A program made the position numbers and the translations under genes. DNA of 64,000 bases from G965212025 sp965215765 (lineage in GTDB: Bacteria; Pseudomonadota; Gammaproteobacteria; Poriferisulfidales; Oxydemutatoraceae): contig OZ244118.1 of assembly GCA_965215765.1 (NCBI GenBank), positions 310,001 to 374,000 on the forward strand, written 5' to 3'. Below the pieces are notes generated by a model. It had not been told where the DNA came from and did not search any database. It saw nothing but the letters and a program-made list of their open reading frames with translations. Below, piece after piece: positions 19,201 through 28,200 of the stretch. The stretch's first letter is position 1, and each line of letters begins with the position of its first letter.

Positions 19201-20598
19201 CCCGGCAAAACCGCCATTGCACACGCCAAACGAGCTAAAGACTCCTAACACGTATGATGTGTCCTCATAAAATGCCGGCGACCCGGAGCCACCAAATTCA
19301 ACGCGGTAGCCCGTAAAATCAGCATAAAAACGCTTTGCACAAACGACTCCTGAGCAAATAGCTGATTTCGACGCATCCTGATTGCCAGCGCCCGCAAGTG
19401 CGTTTTCGAATGGGGAGTATTGTTGCGCCAGCAAATACGAGTGGTGCAGTACGTAGCCGTCGAAGGTCTCGGGGGTATGCACCTTCCAGTCCAGTAGCTG
19501 GTAATCCCCCCAGCCACTAAACTCCCCCTCAATGCGCACCAGTCCCCAGTCATCTTTGGCACTCCCTGCTATAAATCTTGAGCCGCTTGCTCGTGCCCGT
19601 CCTACCCGCTCGCCTTTAACCTGAATGCTGAAATCGCTATTGATATAAGGCTTGTCGTCAGTATTGGGGTCATTCACCCCTGCCGAGAAAAGATGCCAGA
19701 CAGACAGAGCGTAGAGCGCACCGTCTCCTGACTTGTTTTTCAGCAAGCTCCCGGTACCGCAACCCGCTCCTTGTTCGCCATACGCGCAGATGAGCACAGT
19801 GCCCGCAGAGGCCTTGACTATGTGCACCGGCATGTAGTCGTCCACAAAGTCGGCAGTGTTTTCTGTTGTGTCGTGATGCTGACATGATTGAGTTCCCGCC
19901 TGAAATTTTTGCAACTGCGTACCGGGCAAATCACCGTTCCTGTCTTTGAAAGTGTGATTGACCTTGTCTGCGGCGAACGGGAACGCATCGGGTTCCAGTC
20001 GAGACACCGTGGGAGTCCGAAACTCCACCACTACGGTGTCTCCTGATATCGGGTATGACCAGAACCCGCCTCTGTCTCCGGATCGACCCTCGCCGGTATA
20101 TTCCTCAACAGGGTCTTCCTCGTCGGTGAGGCTGTACAGCTTCACCGCCATGCCCGGATCCAGATGAAAACTCCTGAGGTACAGCCCCAGACTGACAGCA
20201 TCAGGGGAATGAATATGCGCCTGCCAGACATCAAGGCCATCTTCCTGCTTGACCAGTGCCCAGTTTGCGCGCTGCAAACGAACTTCCCGGTAGATGCCGG
20301 TGTAGTTGGCCGTGCTCATGCTGAGCAACTCCAGAATCTCGTCTTCTTCTTCCGTGCTGAAAGCTCCCAGATCCAGACGTTGCGCTTTGGTGGGGTACAC
20401 GCTTCGGGCGGCCTCGCGCGCGTACTGCACTTCCGGCAAGGGGATGGCCGCGAAGCCTTGATCTGTCGGAGGTTCCTGATCCTGGCCGACAGCGAACGCG
20501 CTCGACATGACGATGGATACACCCACGAGCAGCAACTTCAGCCAACCATGGCTGCCGGAAATCTGCGTATCCGGAAATCTGAAACCTGCTTTTTTCAT
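10228..20598 (-). CDS. Gene B: giant secreted serine protease / GLUG / FN3 protein, 3456 aa
   Basis: This is the longest complete copy. The signal peptide ends SAFA (36). Residues 37-235 look like the propeptide of secreted lysyl-endopeptidase-type proteases, including a GFWSYPISGD stretch. The protease domain (~236-490) has His302 in SVWHLF, Asp350 in DDWGLVRI, Ser438 in GGSGSPAF, and cysteines placed as in secreted S1 proteases. GLUG module 1 (~505-1160, 18 units) ends in a C...C...WHFG closing motif. FN3-like pairs (~1165-1375, 1830-2040, 2375-2590) separate module 2 (~1386-1825), module 3 (~2049-2370) and module 4 (~2599-3000). About four FN3-like domains follow, each second one carrying a DGYGR loop, and the chain ends LRLRVFLGGMIR. 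Two leader copies and a promoter lie upstream. A surface or secreted protease-adhesin is the best guess; specificity cannot be read from the sequence. Confidence 0.93.
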   Translation of the reverse strand: MKKAGFRFPDTQISGSHGWLKLLLVGVSIVMSSAFAVGQDQEPPTDQGFAAIPLPEVQYAREAARSVYPTKAQRLDLGAFSTEEEDEILELLSMSTANYTGIYREVRLQRANWALVKQEDGLDVWQAHIHSPDAVSLGLYLRSFHLDPGMAVKLYSLTDEEDPVEEYTGEGRSGDRGGFWSYPISGDTVVVEFRTPTVSRLEPDAFPFAADKVNHTFKDRNGDLPGTQLQKFQAGTQSCQHHDTTENTADFVDDYMPVHIVKASAGTVLICAYGEQGAGCGTGSLLKNKSGDGALYALSVWHLFSAGVNDPNTDDKPYINSDFSIQVKGERVGRARASGSRFIAGSAKDDWGLVRIEGEFSGWGDYQLLDWKVHTPETFDGYVLHHSYLLAQQYSPFENALAGAGNQDASKSAICSGVVCAKRFYADFTGYRVEFGGSGSPAFYEDTSYVLGVFSSFGVCNGGFAGMGNIYKNPKVFNALNYGDAYFHGSQFPYMDPEFVCTASSQAMAGSGTESDPYQVENVCHLRGVEASPRSHYIQIKDIDASTMTYGWKNDFAPIKDFSGTYDGNGYKISNLKVGVTYEGLENVGLFGELQGGLLKRVKLVGFLTENGVNVGSLVGLNNRGTIEDSEVDGKVDGYRTIGGLVGLNQGGVIRNSTATVRVGENSGVTWVAGGLVGQNDGGTIVGSHARGAVTGGNQVGGLVGKNRGSVTSSDATGDVTGIDASGRGYVGGLVGWHLGGIISYSYTDSKVVGAAPGIGGLVGVNEASIMNGHSEGLVRGKNKVGGLVGENWGSISNSIGFSTVSGDSQVGGLVGMNLGNASIVNGRAYKEARGKNRVGGLVGSNAGSISGSYAQGSVSGDSQVGGLVGRNAGSISNNYARRGSVSGDSQVGGLVGVNESNANIVNSHTRREVRVSGKDQVGSLVGENKGSISDSYAQGPVSGDSQVGGLVGVSGGYARIVNSYTNGNARVSGKDQVGGLVGENKGGISNSYTQGAVTGDSQTGGLVGENKGNISNSYAQAPVTGDSQTGGLVGENKGSIGNSYARGAVTGGSQTGGLVGENSGLVRSAYSTGAVSGTDLPGRLVGINGGTIARNYASKLGDGDSLVGGNGGTVQGSALRTLEQMKCSILPVNLCRAAGVYLDWDTRIWHFGNSRLLPVLRVLTDVPVAPLAVRANWNSRGGLTLQWEHQGVAVSSFEVEVDGIIRDTEEPRFALGNSLMAELRERHASGSEIHYSIRGVKGGVAGDAASGSFHLMKVPGEVGTQTASGLSTIQVTITEADDDGYGRAPGSNVYGEPAGGVALDLAYHVQLFSKGLLKEVRRVTQQEWSSSTVVEFSGLEGGSRYEVRVFAENKVGAGPTTVIAPVFTYVEACPWEAVITAAGSGSKDDPWQVSSLCQLQEIRYDTAAHYRLANDIDAKQSHEWRDGKGFAPIESFSGSLDGSGHSVLSLLINPGQTDHVGLFGKLSGGALQRLALVNVTVRGRNATGALAGSVEANGSIKSSTVTGLIVGRERVGGVAGENHGLIKLSHTESTVVGTITAQRLSNTIGGLVGRNAHGARIRSSHARGSVSGADSVGGLVGVNEAPIYHSHAQSTVNGHYSVGGLAGLNYGLISGSYSAGAVSGTGIVGGLAGNHSSSSIVDSHSDSTVISEGNRVGGLAGYSLGSILRSHATGAASGNELVGGLVGNSRHGSIVDSYATGSVSGKAQIGGLAGNSESNTSYNVRIVNSYAAGLVNGNNQAGTLVGHSENTDMAANYALEPGVGSSALELVGSGEEDATENNFSRTLAQLQCPLLPGDTCQGAVSYSGWSTQVWYFGDEQTLPVHRALRAVPPAPPSRLQARWNLEGDLELSWKAAKTGSLNAGYWVEVAGRSLETGSASFTLGRRLVQNLRSEYRGSTLQVSVRGYNRHGMSEATTVAIRLLRAPGKLTVVRASAQAFSLQVLLMAPADDGYGQSPEDPAYGYTGVGVSAGLGYRVRLYAGGELVQERERAHTAGETSAVVEFSGLASNSRYEVEATPYNNVGEGSSFFLSAFTRPWQCDGEALASAGGSGSEDNPWQIATLCQLQDIRSVPAAHYRLAGDIEAGPSRDWRAGEGFAPIADFSGSFDGAGYQIFHLRVRSETLEDVGMFAQLQGGLLQQVVLVNAQLWGSVNVGALAGRNEGGRIVNSGVTGSLFGGQVAGGLVGINAGMISGSAAQLTTEPGAQVAGGLVGRNLVTGSIDTSYAGGSVSGAVRAGGLVADNRGSVTDSYTTAFVTGEGLVAGLVADNQGTVSRSYAAGSVSGAGQPGSFAGSNSGGITDSYAAALPRGNGANGGGMPFVADDTGQGSGSLRTLQQLRCPTAPGLACAGRSTYSGWSAETWSFGDYRTLPVLRGFETPGKPLRLLAQWKSPSSLLLRWEPPLHTRELIAYRIEALSLAAEETASLYYVGGSDWLQKLRARHEGGSTPLLTVRGYNLYGVGEAARVSVRLLDVPDSPADMRVEQGVSTLRLSFTAPANDGYGRRPVDADYATSAEAMALHLAYRIRLYATGELVEERDIPLGNPLSPVTVEFTELKSVFAYRLEAFAHNTVGTGSPSTIRAVTSFPGCVGKGLKSAQGDGSNNNPWQIGTLCQLQDVRSDLYAHYVQVADIDARSSREWSGGAGFHPIEPFSGTFDGAGREISALHINRPETDTVGLFSRLAEDGIAKGVVLVDAWVKGKNSVGALVGFNDGTVMNSVVKSAQISGNRAGLNIGGLAGGNGGLLINSGASAEVDGGRYVGGLVGYVKAKGRVVGSTVRASQVRALESAGGLAGLALGATILYSSADAAVRVTGEGRDNAGGLVGYSQGSTILHCYATGSAIAVDGSRAGGLVGYSGSTIAYSYADVSVSGDSRVGGLVGINSGSVHASYALGEVRGHFSIGGLVGTNIRRIQDSYAVNSVDGESGSTGSLAGYSAPDAVIDRSYAPVSAQASLVGNGSTGSSSPRTLTQLRCPTAAGQRCAGATTYAGWEPGAWHFGNTRTLPLLRALADIPATPVDLAVSWESSDHLRFTWAAGSPAVDSYELELAGTIREVTAPTFDFDGDFLAGFRKNKQVACPHPYRLRAVHGDVAGYQAAGHFYLPGLPGATTITELVPGQTTARLVLAIMGHDDCAPLAGDALASSPDRVAGSGFGYVVVVSAGGRSTETFFSAGAFDIEIEITDLLPKRSYSLQVYARNRAGAGELAQASENRSAFSTIAVPGRPSGLRARWKSADRVNLSWEAASSNRATIDSYQLSVDGKSYPVAGTATSYVLSGHALVQLRKKHAGGEQIRYLLRAVNRAGTGAMSTAAFTLLDVLEGTLAMQLMHKANGRVQVHLQYSGNDGYGRTADHADFGAPVDGILLGLGYRVQLISYGELIEEQSVAMPTPGGAVRTEFTGLQGGVAYEVRAFPLDSVAELPGVSQFINWDPEIPTTPRSGPHHVKKLRLRVFLGGMIR
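17330..18750 (-). repeat. GLUG repeat array of gene B module 1 (18 units)
   Basis: Eighteen GGLVG-type motifs with loops such as GENKGSISDSYAQG and turns GDSQ or GKDQ. Several consecutive units are nearly identical at DNA level (for example around 17400-17560 and 17930-18060), which favours slippage and unequal exchange with the arrays of the other paralogues. Confidence 0.85.
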
Positions 20599-20903
20599 TG
20601 TGGGTGCTTACGCATCACGCGGGCAGAGAGTAGCTCCAGAACTTTGTTTTCTTCCCGTGTGCTGAAAGCTCCCAGATCCAGTCGTTGCACTCTGGCGGGG
20701 TACACGCTTCGGGCAGACTCGCGCTCGTGCTGCACTTCCGGCAAGGGGTTGGACATGAAGCCTTGATCTGTCGGAGATTCCTGATCCTGGCCGACAGCAA
20801 ACGCGCTTGACGTGATGATGGATACACCCACGAGCAGCAACTTCAGCCAACCATGGCTGCCGGAAATCTGCGCATCCGGAAATCTGAAATCTGCTTTTTT
20901 CAT
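20595..20903 (-). CDS. Leader B-L2: 102-aa N-terminal duplicate immediately before gene B
   Basis: The ORF starts MKKADFRFPDAQ, has an intact signal peptide (SAFA) and the first ~55 residues of the propeptide-like region, and ends at a TGA (20595-20597) that overlaps the ATG of gene B (20598-20596) in an ATGA. This 4-nt overlap would allow ribosomes finishing the leader to restart on gene B. It has no independent recognisable function and may simply be a tandem-duplication product. Confidence 0.5.
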   Translation of the reverse strand: MKKADFRFPDAQISGSHGWLKLLLVGVSIITSSAFAVGQDQESPTDQGFMSNPLPEVQHERESARSVYPARVQRLDLGAFSTREENKVLELLSARVMRKHPQ

Positions 20904-21208
20904 TGTTGGTGCTTACGCATCAAGCGGGCAGAGGGCAGCTCCAGAACTTTGTTTTCTTCCCGTGTGCTGAAAGCTCCCAGATCCAGTCGTTGCACTCTGG
21001 CGGGGTACACGCTTCGGGCAGCCTCGCGCTCGTGCTGCACTTCCGGCAAGGGGATGGCCGCGAAGCCTTGATCTGTCGGAGATTCCTGATCCTGGCCGAA
21101 AACGAGTGAGCTTGACGTGACGATGGATACACCCACGAGCAACCATTTCAGCCAACCATGGTTGCCGGAAATCTGCGCGTCAGGAAATCTGAAACCTGCT
21201 TCTTTCAT
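20599..21208. repeat. Two 305-bp tandem duplications of the gene B start region
   Basis: Start codons at 21208, 20903 and 20598 are exactly 305 bp apart. Unit content and junction match those before gene A, so the duplication either predates the A/B split or was copied between the two loci. Confidence 0.87.
20900..21208 (-). CDS. Leader B-L1: 102-aa N-terminal duplicate, first ORF after promoter B
   Basis: It begins MKEAGFRFPDAQ, like the starts of genes C, D and E rather than gene B. Its signal peptide core is VGVSIVTSSSLVFG. The last two codons of the tail and the TGA overlap the ATG of leader B-L2. The mixture of MKKA-type and MKEA-type starts in one tandem set shows exchange between paralogues. 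Confidence 0.5.
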   Translation of the reverse strand: MKEAGFRFPDAQISGNHGWLKWLLVGVSIVTSSSLVFGQDQESPTDQGFAAIPLPEVQHEREAARSVYPARVQRLDLGAFSTREENKVLELPSARLMRKHQQ

Positions 21209-21565
21209 TGTGGGTGCTTAGGAGCCATGCGGGCGGAGAAAAGAGAGCCTGACCCACCAGCGACATAAAATTCCTGTACCACATTCGCTATCTGTTCTCC
21301 ATGGCTGACGCACTGAGCGATCCTCTGGCTCTGCCCTTCACTCACTCTCTGATGTCTCAGCACAGCTGTACGCGCCGAAAAGTCACTTAGTGGGTTAATT
21401 GTACAAAATAACGCCCAATCCGGCAAATTATCATTAAGAAGACACCGACCCCATCCGACCGGAAAACCCCGAAAACAGTGCCAAGACGTACTGTCTTATT
21501 TGTGAGCTTTTTGGTCTCCAAGGGGGTGAATCAGTGGCAATAGTCGGCACTGCGACTTCCCGTTT
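21209..21565 (-). other. Conserved upstream block of gene B
   Basis: Noncoding block with promoter and leader, nearly identical to the block before gene A, including the AAGAC-N5-GTCTT inverted repeat at 21483-21497 and the CAGTG-N11-CACTG pair further upstream. Nothing else recognisable. Confidence 0.5.
21398..21426 (-). promoter_or_regulatory. Predicted sigma-70 promoter for gene B and its leaders
   Basis: TTGCCG (21421-21426), a 17-bp spacer, then TACAAT (21398-21403). The start would be near 21391, about 183 nt before leader B-L1. It is identical to promoter A. Confidence 0.55.
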
Positions 21566-22230
21566 TTAACCGCGAAAAACATGAAAGTTGGTATTTGCAA
21601 TTCGTATGGTTTCAGTTTTGGGGCAGCTTCCAAAGTTCACCAAAAGCCCCAATTCAAGACCTGTTGTTTTAAGGTAATTCAACAGTTGTGCTTCATGTTC
21701 ATCAGTAATGTTTGTCGTGGCAGATATAGCCAAGCTTATGGACTTGCTTTAAAGGTTCCCCCTCTGTGCCTTGAAAGGAATGCTCCTTGTGGAGAATTTC
21801 TTCTCCAGACACTCTTGGCGCACTGCCTCAAGGAAACCACAACCTCACTTTCCTGAATCGCTCAGCATTCGTCAGAAAACAAAATCTTTTCGTGTTTTTC
21901 GCGGTTATTAAACTCATGGTTCATAGCTCTCTCGCCAGTTGCCCGGGCTCTTCACCAAAGGAATACTCCTTATGGAAAACTCCTTCTCCAGACACTCCAG
22001 ATGCACTGCCTCAAGAAAACCACACACTCATCAGAAAACAAAACCTTTTCGTGTTCTTCGCGGTTATTAAACTTGTGGTTCATAGTTCTCTCGCCAGTTG
22101 CCAGGGCTCTTCATTAAAGGAATGCTCCTTATGGAAAACTCCTTCTCCAGGCACACCCTGGCACACTGCCTCAAGAAAATCACACATTCATCAGAAAACA
22201 AAGCCTTTTCGTGTTTTTCGTGGTTGTTAA
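21566..22230 (-). pseudogene. GxxExxxR-family gene relic between C and B
   Basis: It has the same layout as 9717-10205. Three tandem units (starts 21777, 21960, 22119) carry the GFLEAV..ECLEK core, then a C-terminal part runs to a TAA at 21566-21568. Here the ATG before TNITDEHEAQ has become ACG. The 183-bp unit at 21777 keeps extra gene sequence (an AIQ.SEV-like stretch) that the 159-bp units have lost. That stretch matches the family's usual YAIQGA.FEV start, so the longer unit is closer to the ancestor. Confidence 0.72.
21777..22230. repeat. Tandem 159/183-bp relic units (3 copies)
   Basis: Unit starts at 21777, 21960 and 22119 give periods of 183 and 159 bp. The 24-bp difference is the AIQ-coding segment described for the relic. 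Confidence 0.85.
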
Positions 22231-22244
22231 ATTCGTGTATGCCC

Positions 22245-25200
22245 TCAGCGAACCATACCGCCCAGGAACGCTCTCAGGCGCAATTTCTTGACGTGATGCG
22301 AACCTGGTCTCGGCGTTGTCGGGATCTCGGGATCCCAGTTGATAAATTGACTCACTCCTGGCAACTCAGCCACGCTGTCCCGAGGGAATGCCCGGACTTC
22401 GTACGCAACACCACCCTGTAGCCCCGTAAATTCTGTCTTGACGGCTCCCCCGGGCGTCGGCATCGCAACAGACTGTTCCTCTATCAGTTCTCCGTATGAA
22501 AGCAGTTGTACCCGATACCCCAAGCCGAGCAATATTCCGTCAACCGGGGCTCCGAAATCAGCATGATCCGCAGTGCGTCCATAGCCATCATTTCCCGAAT
22601 ACTGCAAGTGTACCTGCACACGACCATTCGCCTTGTGCATCAGCTGCATGGCCAATGTCCCCTCAAGAACGTCGAACAAAGTAAATGTTGCTGTGCTCAT
22701 CACGCCCGCCCCGGCACGATTGACTGCCTGGAGCGAATAGCGTATCTGCTCTCCTCCTGTGTGCTTCTTGCGCAGCTGCACCAAGACATGGCCTGACAAC
22801 ACATAAGAAGTGGCGGTTCCCGCAACGGGGTAGCTTTTCCCGTCCACGGAAAGCTGATAGCTGTCTATCGTCGCCCCGTTGCTGCTCGCAGCTTCCCAAC
22901 TCAGGTTCACCCGATCTGCGGACTTCCACCTGGCTCGCAAGCCTGAAGGTCTGCCAGGCACCGCTATGGTGCTGAACGCATCCCTGTTTTCGGACGCTTG
23001 GGCAGGCACTCCGACGCCCGCCCGGTTGCGCGCATAGACCTGTAACGAATAGCTTCTCTTCGGCAGCAAGTCGGTGATCTCAATCTCGGTGTCAAAAGCA
23101 CCTGCCGAGAAAAAGGTCTCGGTGCTGCGTCCTGCAGCACTCACCACCACCACGTAGCCAAAACCGGAGCCTGTAACGCGATCAGGGGAAGTCGCAAGCG
23201 CATTGTCCGCCAAGGAAGCGCAATCTCCATACCCCATGGTCGTCAACACCAGGCGCGCAGTGGTTTGGCCGGGCACCAGCACCGTTACCGTCGTCGCGCC
23301 CGGAAGACCGGGCAAATAGAAATGACCGGTTGCCGAATAGCCAGCGACATCTCCGCGCACAGCGCGAAGACGGTACGGGTGGGGGCAAGCCCCCTGGCTG
23401 TTTTTCCGAAACCCGGCCAGAAAATCTCCGTCGAAGTCAAAAGTCGGTGCTGTGACCTCCCGTATTGTTCCTGCCAGCTCAAGTTCGTAGGAATCAACCG
23501 CTGAACTTCTCGCCGCCCAAGTGAATCGCAGATGATCCGGAGATTCCCAGCGCACCGCCAAAGCGATTGGTGTGGCAGGAATGTCGGCAAGCGCGCGCAG
23601 CAAGGGCAACGTATGGGTATTGCCAAAATGCCAGGCTCCCGGTTCCCAGCCGGCATAAGTCGTGGCACCTGCGCATCTCTGTCCTGCCGCAGTCGGGCAA
23701 CGCAACTGGGTCAGAGTGCGAGGTGAACTGCCGCCCGTTAAGCCATTGCCCACCAAAGCTGCCTGTGCAGACACGGGTGCGTAACTGCGGTCAATCACCG
23801 CATCCGGAGCAGAATAACCCGCCAGACTTCCGGTGCTGCCCGATCCCCCAACAACCCTGTTCGCTGCATAGCTGTCCTGTATGCGGCGGATATTGCTTCC
23901 GACCAACCCCCCGGTGAAGGAGCGACCCCGCACCTCACCGAGTGCATAGCTCGCATGGACAGAACCGGAGTTGATTCCCACCAGTCCGCCCACACGATCA
24001 GCTCCGCTGACCGACACGTCGGCATAGCTGTAGGCAACAGTGCTTCCGCTGTAGCCGACTAGGCCGCCGGCGCGCGAGCCGTCCACAGCGATGGCCGAAC
24101 CTGTCGCGTAACAGTGCAAAATCGTGCTTCCCTGGCTATAGCCAACCAGGCCGCCGGCGTTGCCTCGCCCTTCACCCGAGACGCGCACCGCCGCATCGGC
24201 GCTGCTGTGCAAAATAGCGGCTCCCAGAGCCAGTCCGGCCAGACCGCCGGCAGACTCAAGCGCGCGTACTTGCGAAGCCCTCACCGTGCTGCCCACGACC
24301 CGACCTTTTGCTTTCACATAACCGACCAGACCGCCGACGTATCTGCCCCCGTCAACCTCAGCACTGGCACCACTGTTGATCAGTAATCCTCCGTTGCCAC
24401 CCGCCAGCCCGCCAATGTTGGCTCCGGCTCTGCCGCCGGAAATCTGTGCAGACCTCACGACGCTGTTCATGACGGTTCCGTCGTTAAAGCCGACCAGGGC
24501 TCCGACGCTGTTTTTTCCTTTTACCCACGCATCAACGAGCACCACCCCCTTGGCGATCCCGTCTTCTGCGAGTCTGGAGAACAGGCCAATCGTGTTCGTT
24601 TCCGGACGGTTAATGTACAGAGCAGAGATTTCCCGCCCTGCCCCGTCGAAGGTGCCTGAAAAAGGCTCTATCGGATGAAAGCCGGCACCGCCTGACCACC
24701 CCCGGCTCGACCGGGCGTCAATGTCTGCCACCTGCACATAGTGAGCGTACAGATCAGAGCGCACATCCTGCAGTTGGCACAACGTAGCAATTTGCCACGG
24801 GTTGTCGTTTCTGCCGTCACCAGACGCACTCTTCAGACCTATGCCGGCGCATTCCGAAAAGCGGGTCACCGTCCGGATCGTTGACGGTGATCCGGTGCCC
24901 ACCGTGTTATGGGCGAAGGCCTCCAGCCGATATTCGGAAGCACTCTGTAGTTCCGCAAACTCCACCGTGACCGGGCTCAAAGGGTTCCCCGGCGCAATGT
25001 CGCGTTCCTCTGTCAGTTCCCCGGACGCATACAGGTGTATCCGGTAAGCCAGGCGCAAAGCCGCCGCTTGCGCCGCCGCCGCGTAATCAGCGTCAACCGG
25101 CCTGCGGCCATAGCCATCATTGGCCGGGGCTGTAAAGCTGAGTCTCAGCGTGGAGACCCCCGGTATCACGCGCACATCAGTCAGAGCACCGGGGACATCC

Positions 25201-28200
25201 AGCAGGCGTACGGAAACTCGGGCAGCTTCGCCAGCACCATAAAGGTTGTAGCCGCGAACCGTTAAAAAGAGCGTGCTCCCGCCCTCACGACGGGCGCGCA
25301 ACTTCTGCAACCAGTCAGCTTCCGCTATGAAGTAATCCGAGAGCGTCTCCTCAAAAAGCACTCCACTTTCTACACGATAACCGATTCTCTCAGGCCCGCC
25401 CAATGGGCGTTCCCAACGCAGCAACAAGGCAGACGGGGATTTCCACTGCGCGTGCAGGCGCAAGGGTTTGCCAGGAGTCTCAAAGCCCCGCAGAACCGGC
25501 AGCGTCCTGTGATCGCCGAAGGACCAGGTCTCGGCACTCCAGCCTGAGTATGTTGACCTTCCCGCACACGCCAAGCCGGGGGCGGTGGGGCAACGCAGTT
25601 GCTGCAGCGTCCGCAGAAAGTCCGATCCCTGCCCGGCGTCATCTGCCACAAAAGGCACGCTGCCACCATTGACGCGCGGCGACTTTGCCGCATAGCTGTC
25701 GGCAATGCCTCCCGGACTGCTGCCGGCAAAACTTCCATGCTGTCCGGCTCCGGATACCGACCCTGCCGCATAGCTGCGGCTGACGGTGCCCTGATTGTTC
25801 GCCACAAGACCTGCGACCAAGCCTTCCCCGGTCACAGAAGCTGTTGTGTAACTGTCAGTCACCGAGCCCTGGTTGTCTGCAACCAGACCACCCGCCTGAA
25901 CTGCCCCTGACACCGAGCCTCCGGCATAGCTTGTGTCGATACTCCCGACTGTCAGATTTCTCCCGACCAGACCACCTGCAACCTGACCTCCCGGCTCTGT
26001 CGTCAACTGAGCCGCGCTGCCGCTGATCGTGCCTGCGTTGATGCCGACGAGTCCTCCCGCCACTTGCCCGCCAAAAAGTGAGCCCGTTGCGCCGCTGTTT
26101 ACGATCCTTCCTCCCTCGTTTCTGCCCACCAGGGCTCCCACGTTGGCACTTCCCCAAAGCTGCGCGTTTACCAGCACGACCTGCTGCAACAACCCGCCCT
26201 GAAGCTGCGCAAACATGCCGACATCTTCCAGCGCATCAGAGCGCACCCTTAAATGGATAATCTGATAACCGGCACCGTCAAGGGAACCGGAAAAATCAGC
26301 GATTGGCGCAAAGCCCTCTCCGGCTCGCCAGTCCCGGGATGGGCCTGCCTCAATATCGCCTGCCAGTCGGTAGTGGGCTGTAGGGGCAGAGCGAATATCC
26401 TGCAATTGGCACAGCGTGGCAATCTGCCAGGGATCGTCCTCGCTGCCTGAGCTGTCCGAACCGCCTGCCGACATCAGGGCTTCCCCGTCGCACTGCCAGG
26501 GTCGGGTAAATGCCGAGAATGAAAAAGGCGGCCCTTCTCCAACCCTGTTATAGGGCGTCGCCACCACTTCATAGCGGCTATCGCTTGCCAGACCCGAAAA
26601 TTCCACAGCTACAGACGTTTCGCCGGCTATGTGCGCAAGCTCCCGATCCTGCACCAGTTCTCCCCCGGCGAACAACCGTACACGGTAGCCCAGACCTGCG
26701 GGAACCCCGACACCCATATATCCGTAAGCCGGGTTTTCCGGTGATTGGCCGTAGCCGTCTTCAGCCGGAGCCATAAGCAACACCTGCAGCGAAAATGCCT
26801 GCGCCGATGCCCGAACGACCGTCAATTTGCCTGGGGCTCTCAGCAGACTGAATGCAACCGTCGTCGCTTCGCTCATGCCATGGCGGTTATATCCACGTAC
26901 GCTGACTTGCAAGGGGTCACTGTCCCTATATTCGGAACGGAGGTTTTTCACCAGGTGCCTGCCGAGCGTAAAAGATGCGGATCCCGTTTCCAGGGAACGC
27001 CCTGCCACCTCCACCCAATAGCCGGCGTTCAGACTTCCTGTTCTCGCGGCTGTCCAGTTCAGTTCCAGTTCACCCTTCACGTTCCATCTTGCCTGCAGGC
27101 GCGAAGGGGGGGCAGGTGGCACCGGTTGCAGGGCGCGATGAACCGGAAGCGTTTGCTCGTCTCCGAAATACCAGATTTTGGTACTCCAGCCGGAGTAGCT
27201 GACCGCTCCCTGACACGTGTTTCCCGGCAAAAGAGGACACTGCAATTGCGCCAGCGTACGGGAAAAGTTGTTTTCTGTGGCGTCCTCTTCCCCGCTGCCC
27301 ACGAGTTCCAGCGCGCTGCTGCCGACACCCGGCTCCAGCGCGTAATTCGCAACCATCCCGGTGACTTCGGAATGCCCCACCAGCATGCCCGCCTGATCAT
27401 TCCCGTTAACCAGACCTGCCGCATAACTGTCCTCAATCCTGCTGGTTCTGTTGTAGTAGTGCTCACTGTTTCCTGCCAGTCCGCCTACCAACTCATTTCC
27501 GCTGACCGGACCAGTTGCATAACTGTCGTCAATCGAGCCGGGTTTGCTTTCTCCCACCAGTCCGCCTACCAGCTCATTTCCGCTGACCGCTCCGGTCGCA
27601 TGGCTTCTGAGGATTGACCCTAAGCTGAGGCCCGCCAGACCACCCACACTATTTCCTTCGCTGACAACCGTGCTGTCCGAGTGGCTGTCAACTATGGAAT
27701 TGGAACTGTGGTTACCCGTCAGCCCGCCCACAATTCCTGTTCCGCTGACCGCTCCTGCCGAATAAGAGCCGCTTATAAGTCCATAGCTTATACCCGCCAG
27801 CCCACCCACAGCGTAATGCCCGCTCACCGTTGACTGCGCGTGGCTGTGGTAGATCGGAGCTTCACTTTTCCCCACCAGCCCACCAACAAGATTTGTCCCG
27901 CTCACACTTCCTCTCGCGTGCGAACTGCGTATCCTCGCGCCCCAGAAGTTTTTGCCCACAAGTCCGCCTATTGATTTGCTGCTCCTTTGGGAATCAGTTG
28001 TTCCGATAACGGTGGACTCCGAATGGCTGAGCTTGATCAAGCCGTGGTTCTCACCTGCCACTCCTCCCACATGTCTCCGACCGCCTATCAACCCCGTCAC
28101 CGTGCTGCCATTGATGCTTCCATTTGCCTCAACGCTTCCTGCCAGGGCTCCTGTTGAATCTCTGCCCCGTACTGTGACATTTACCAGTGCCAGCCTTTGC

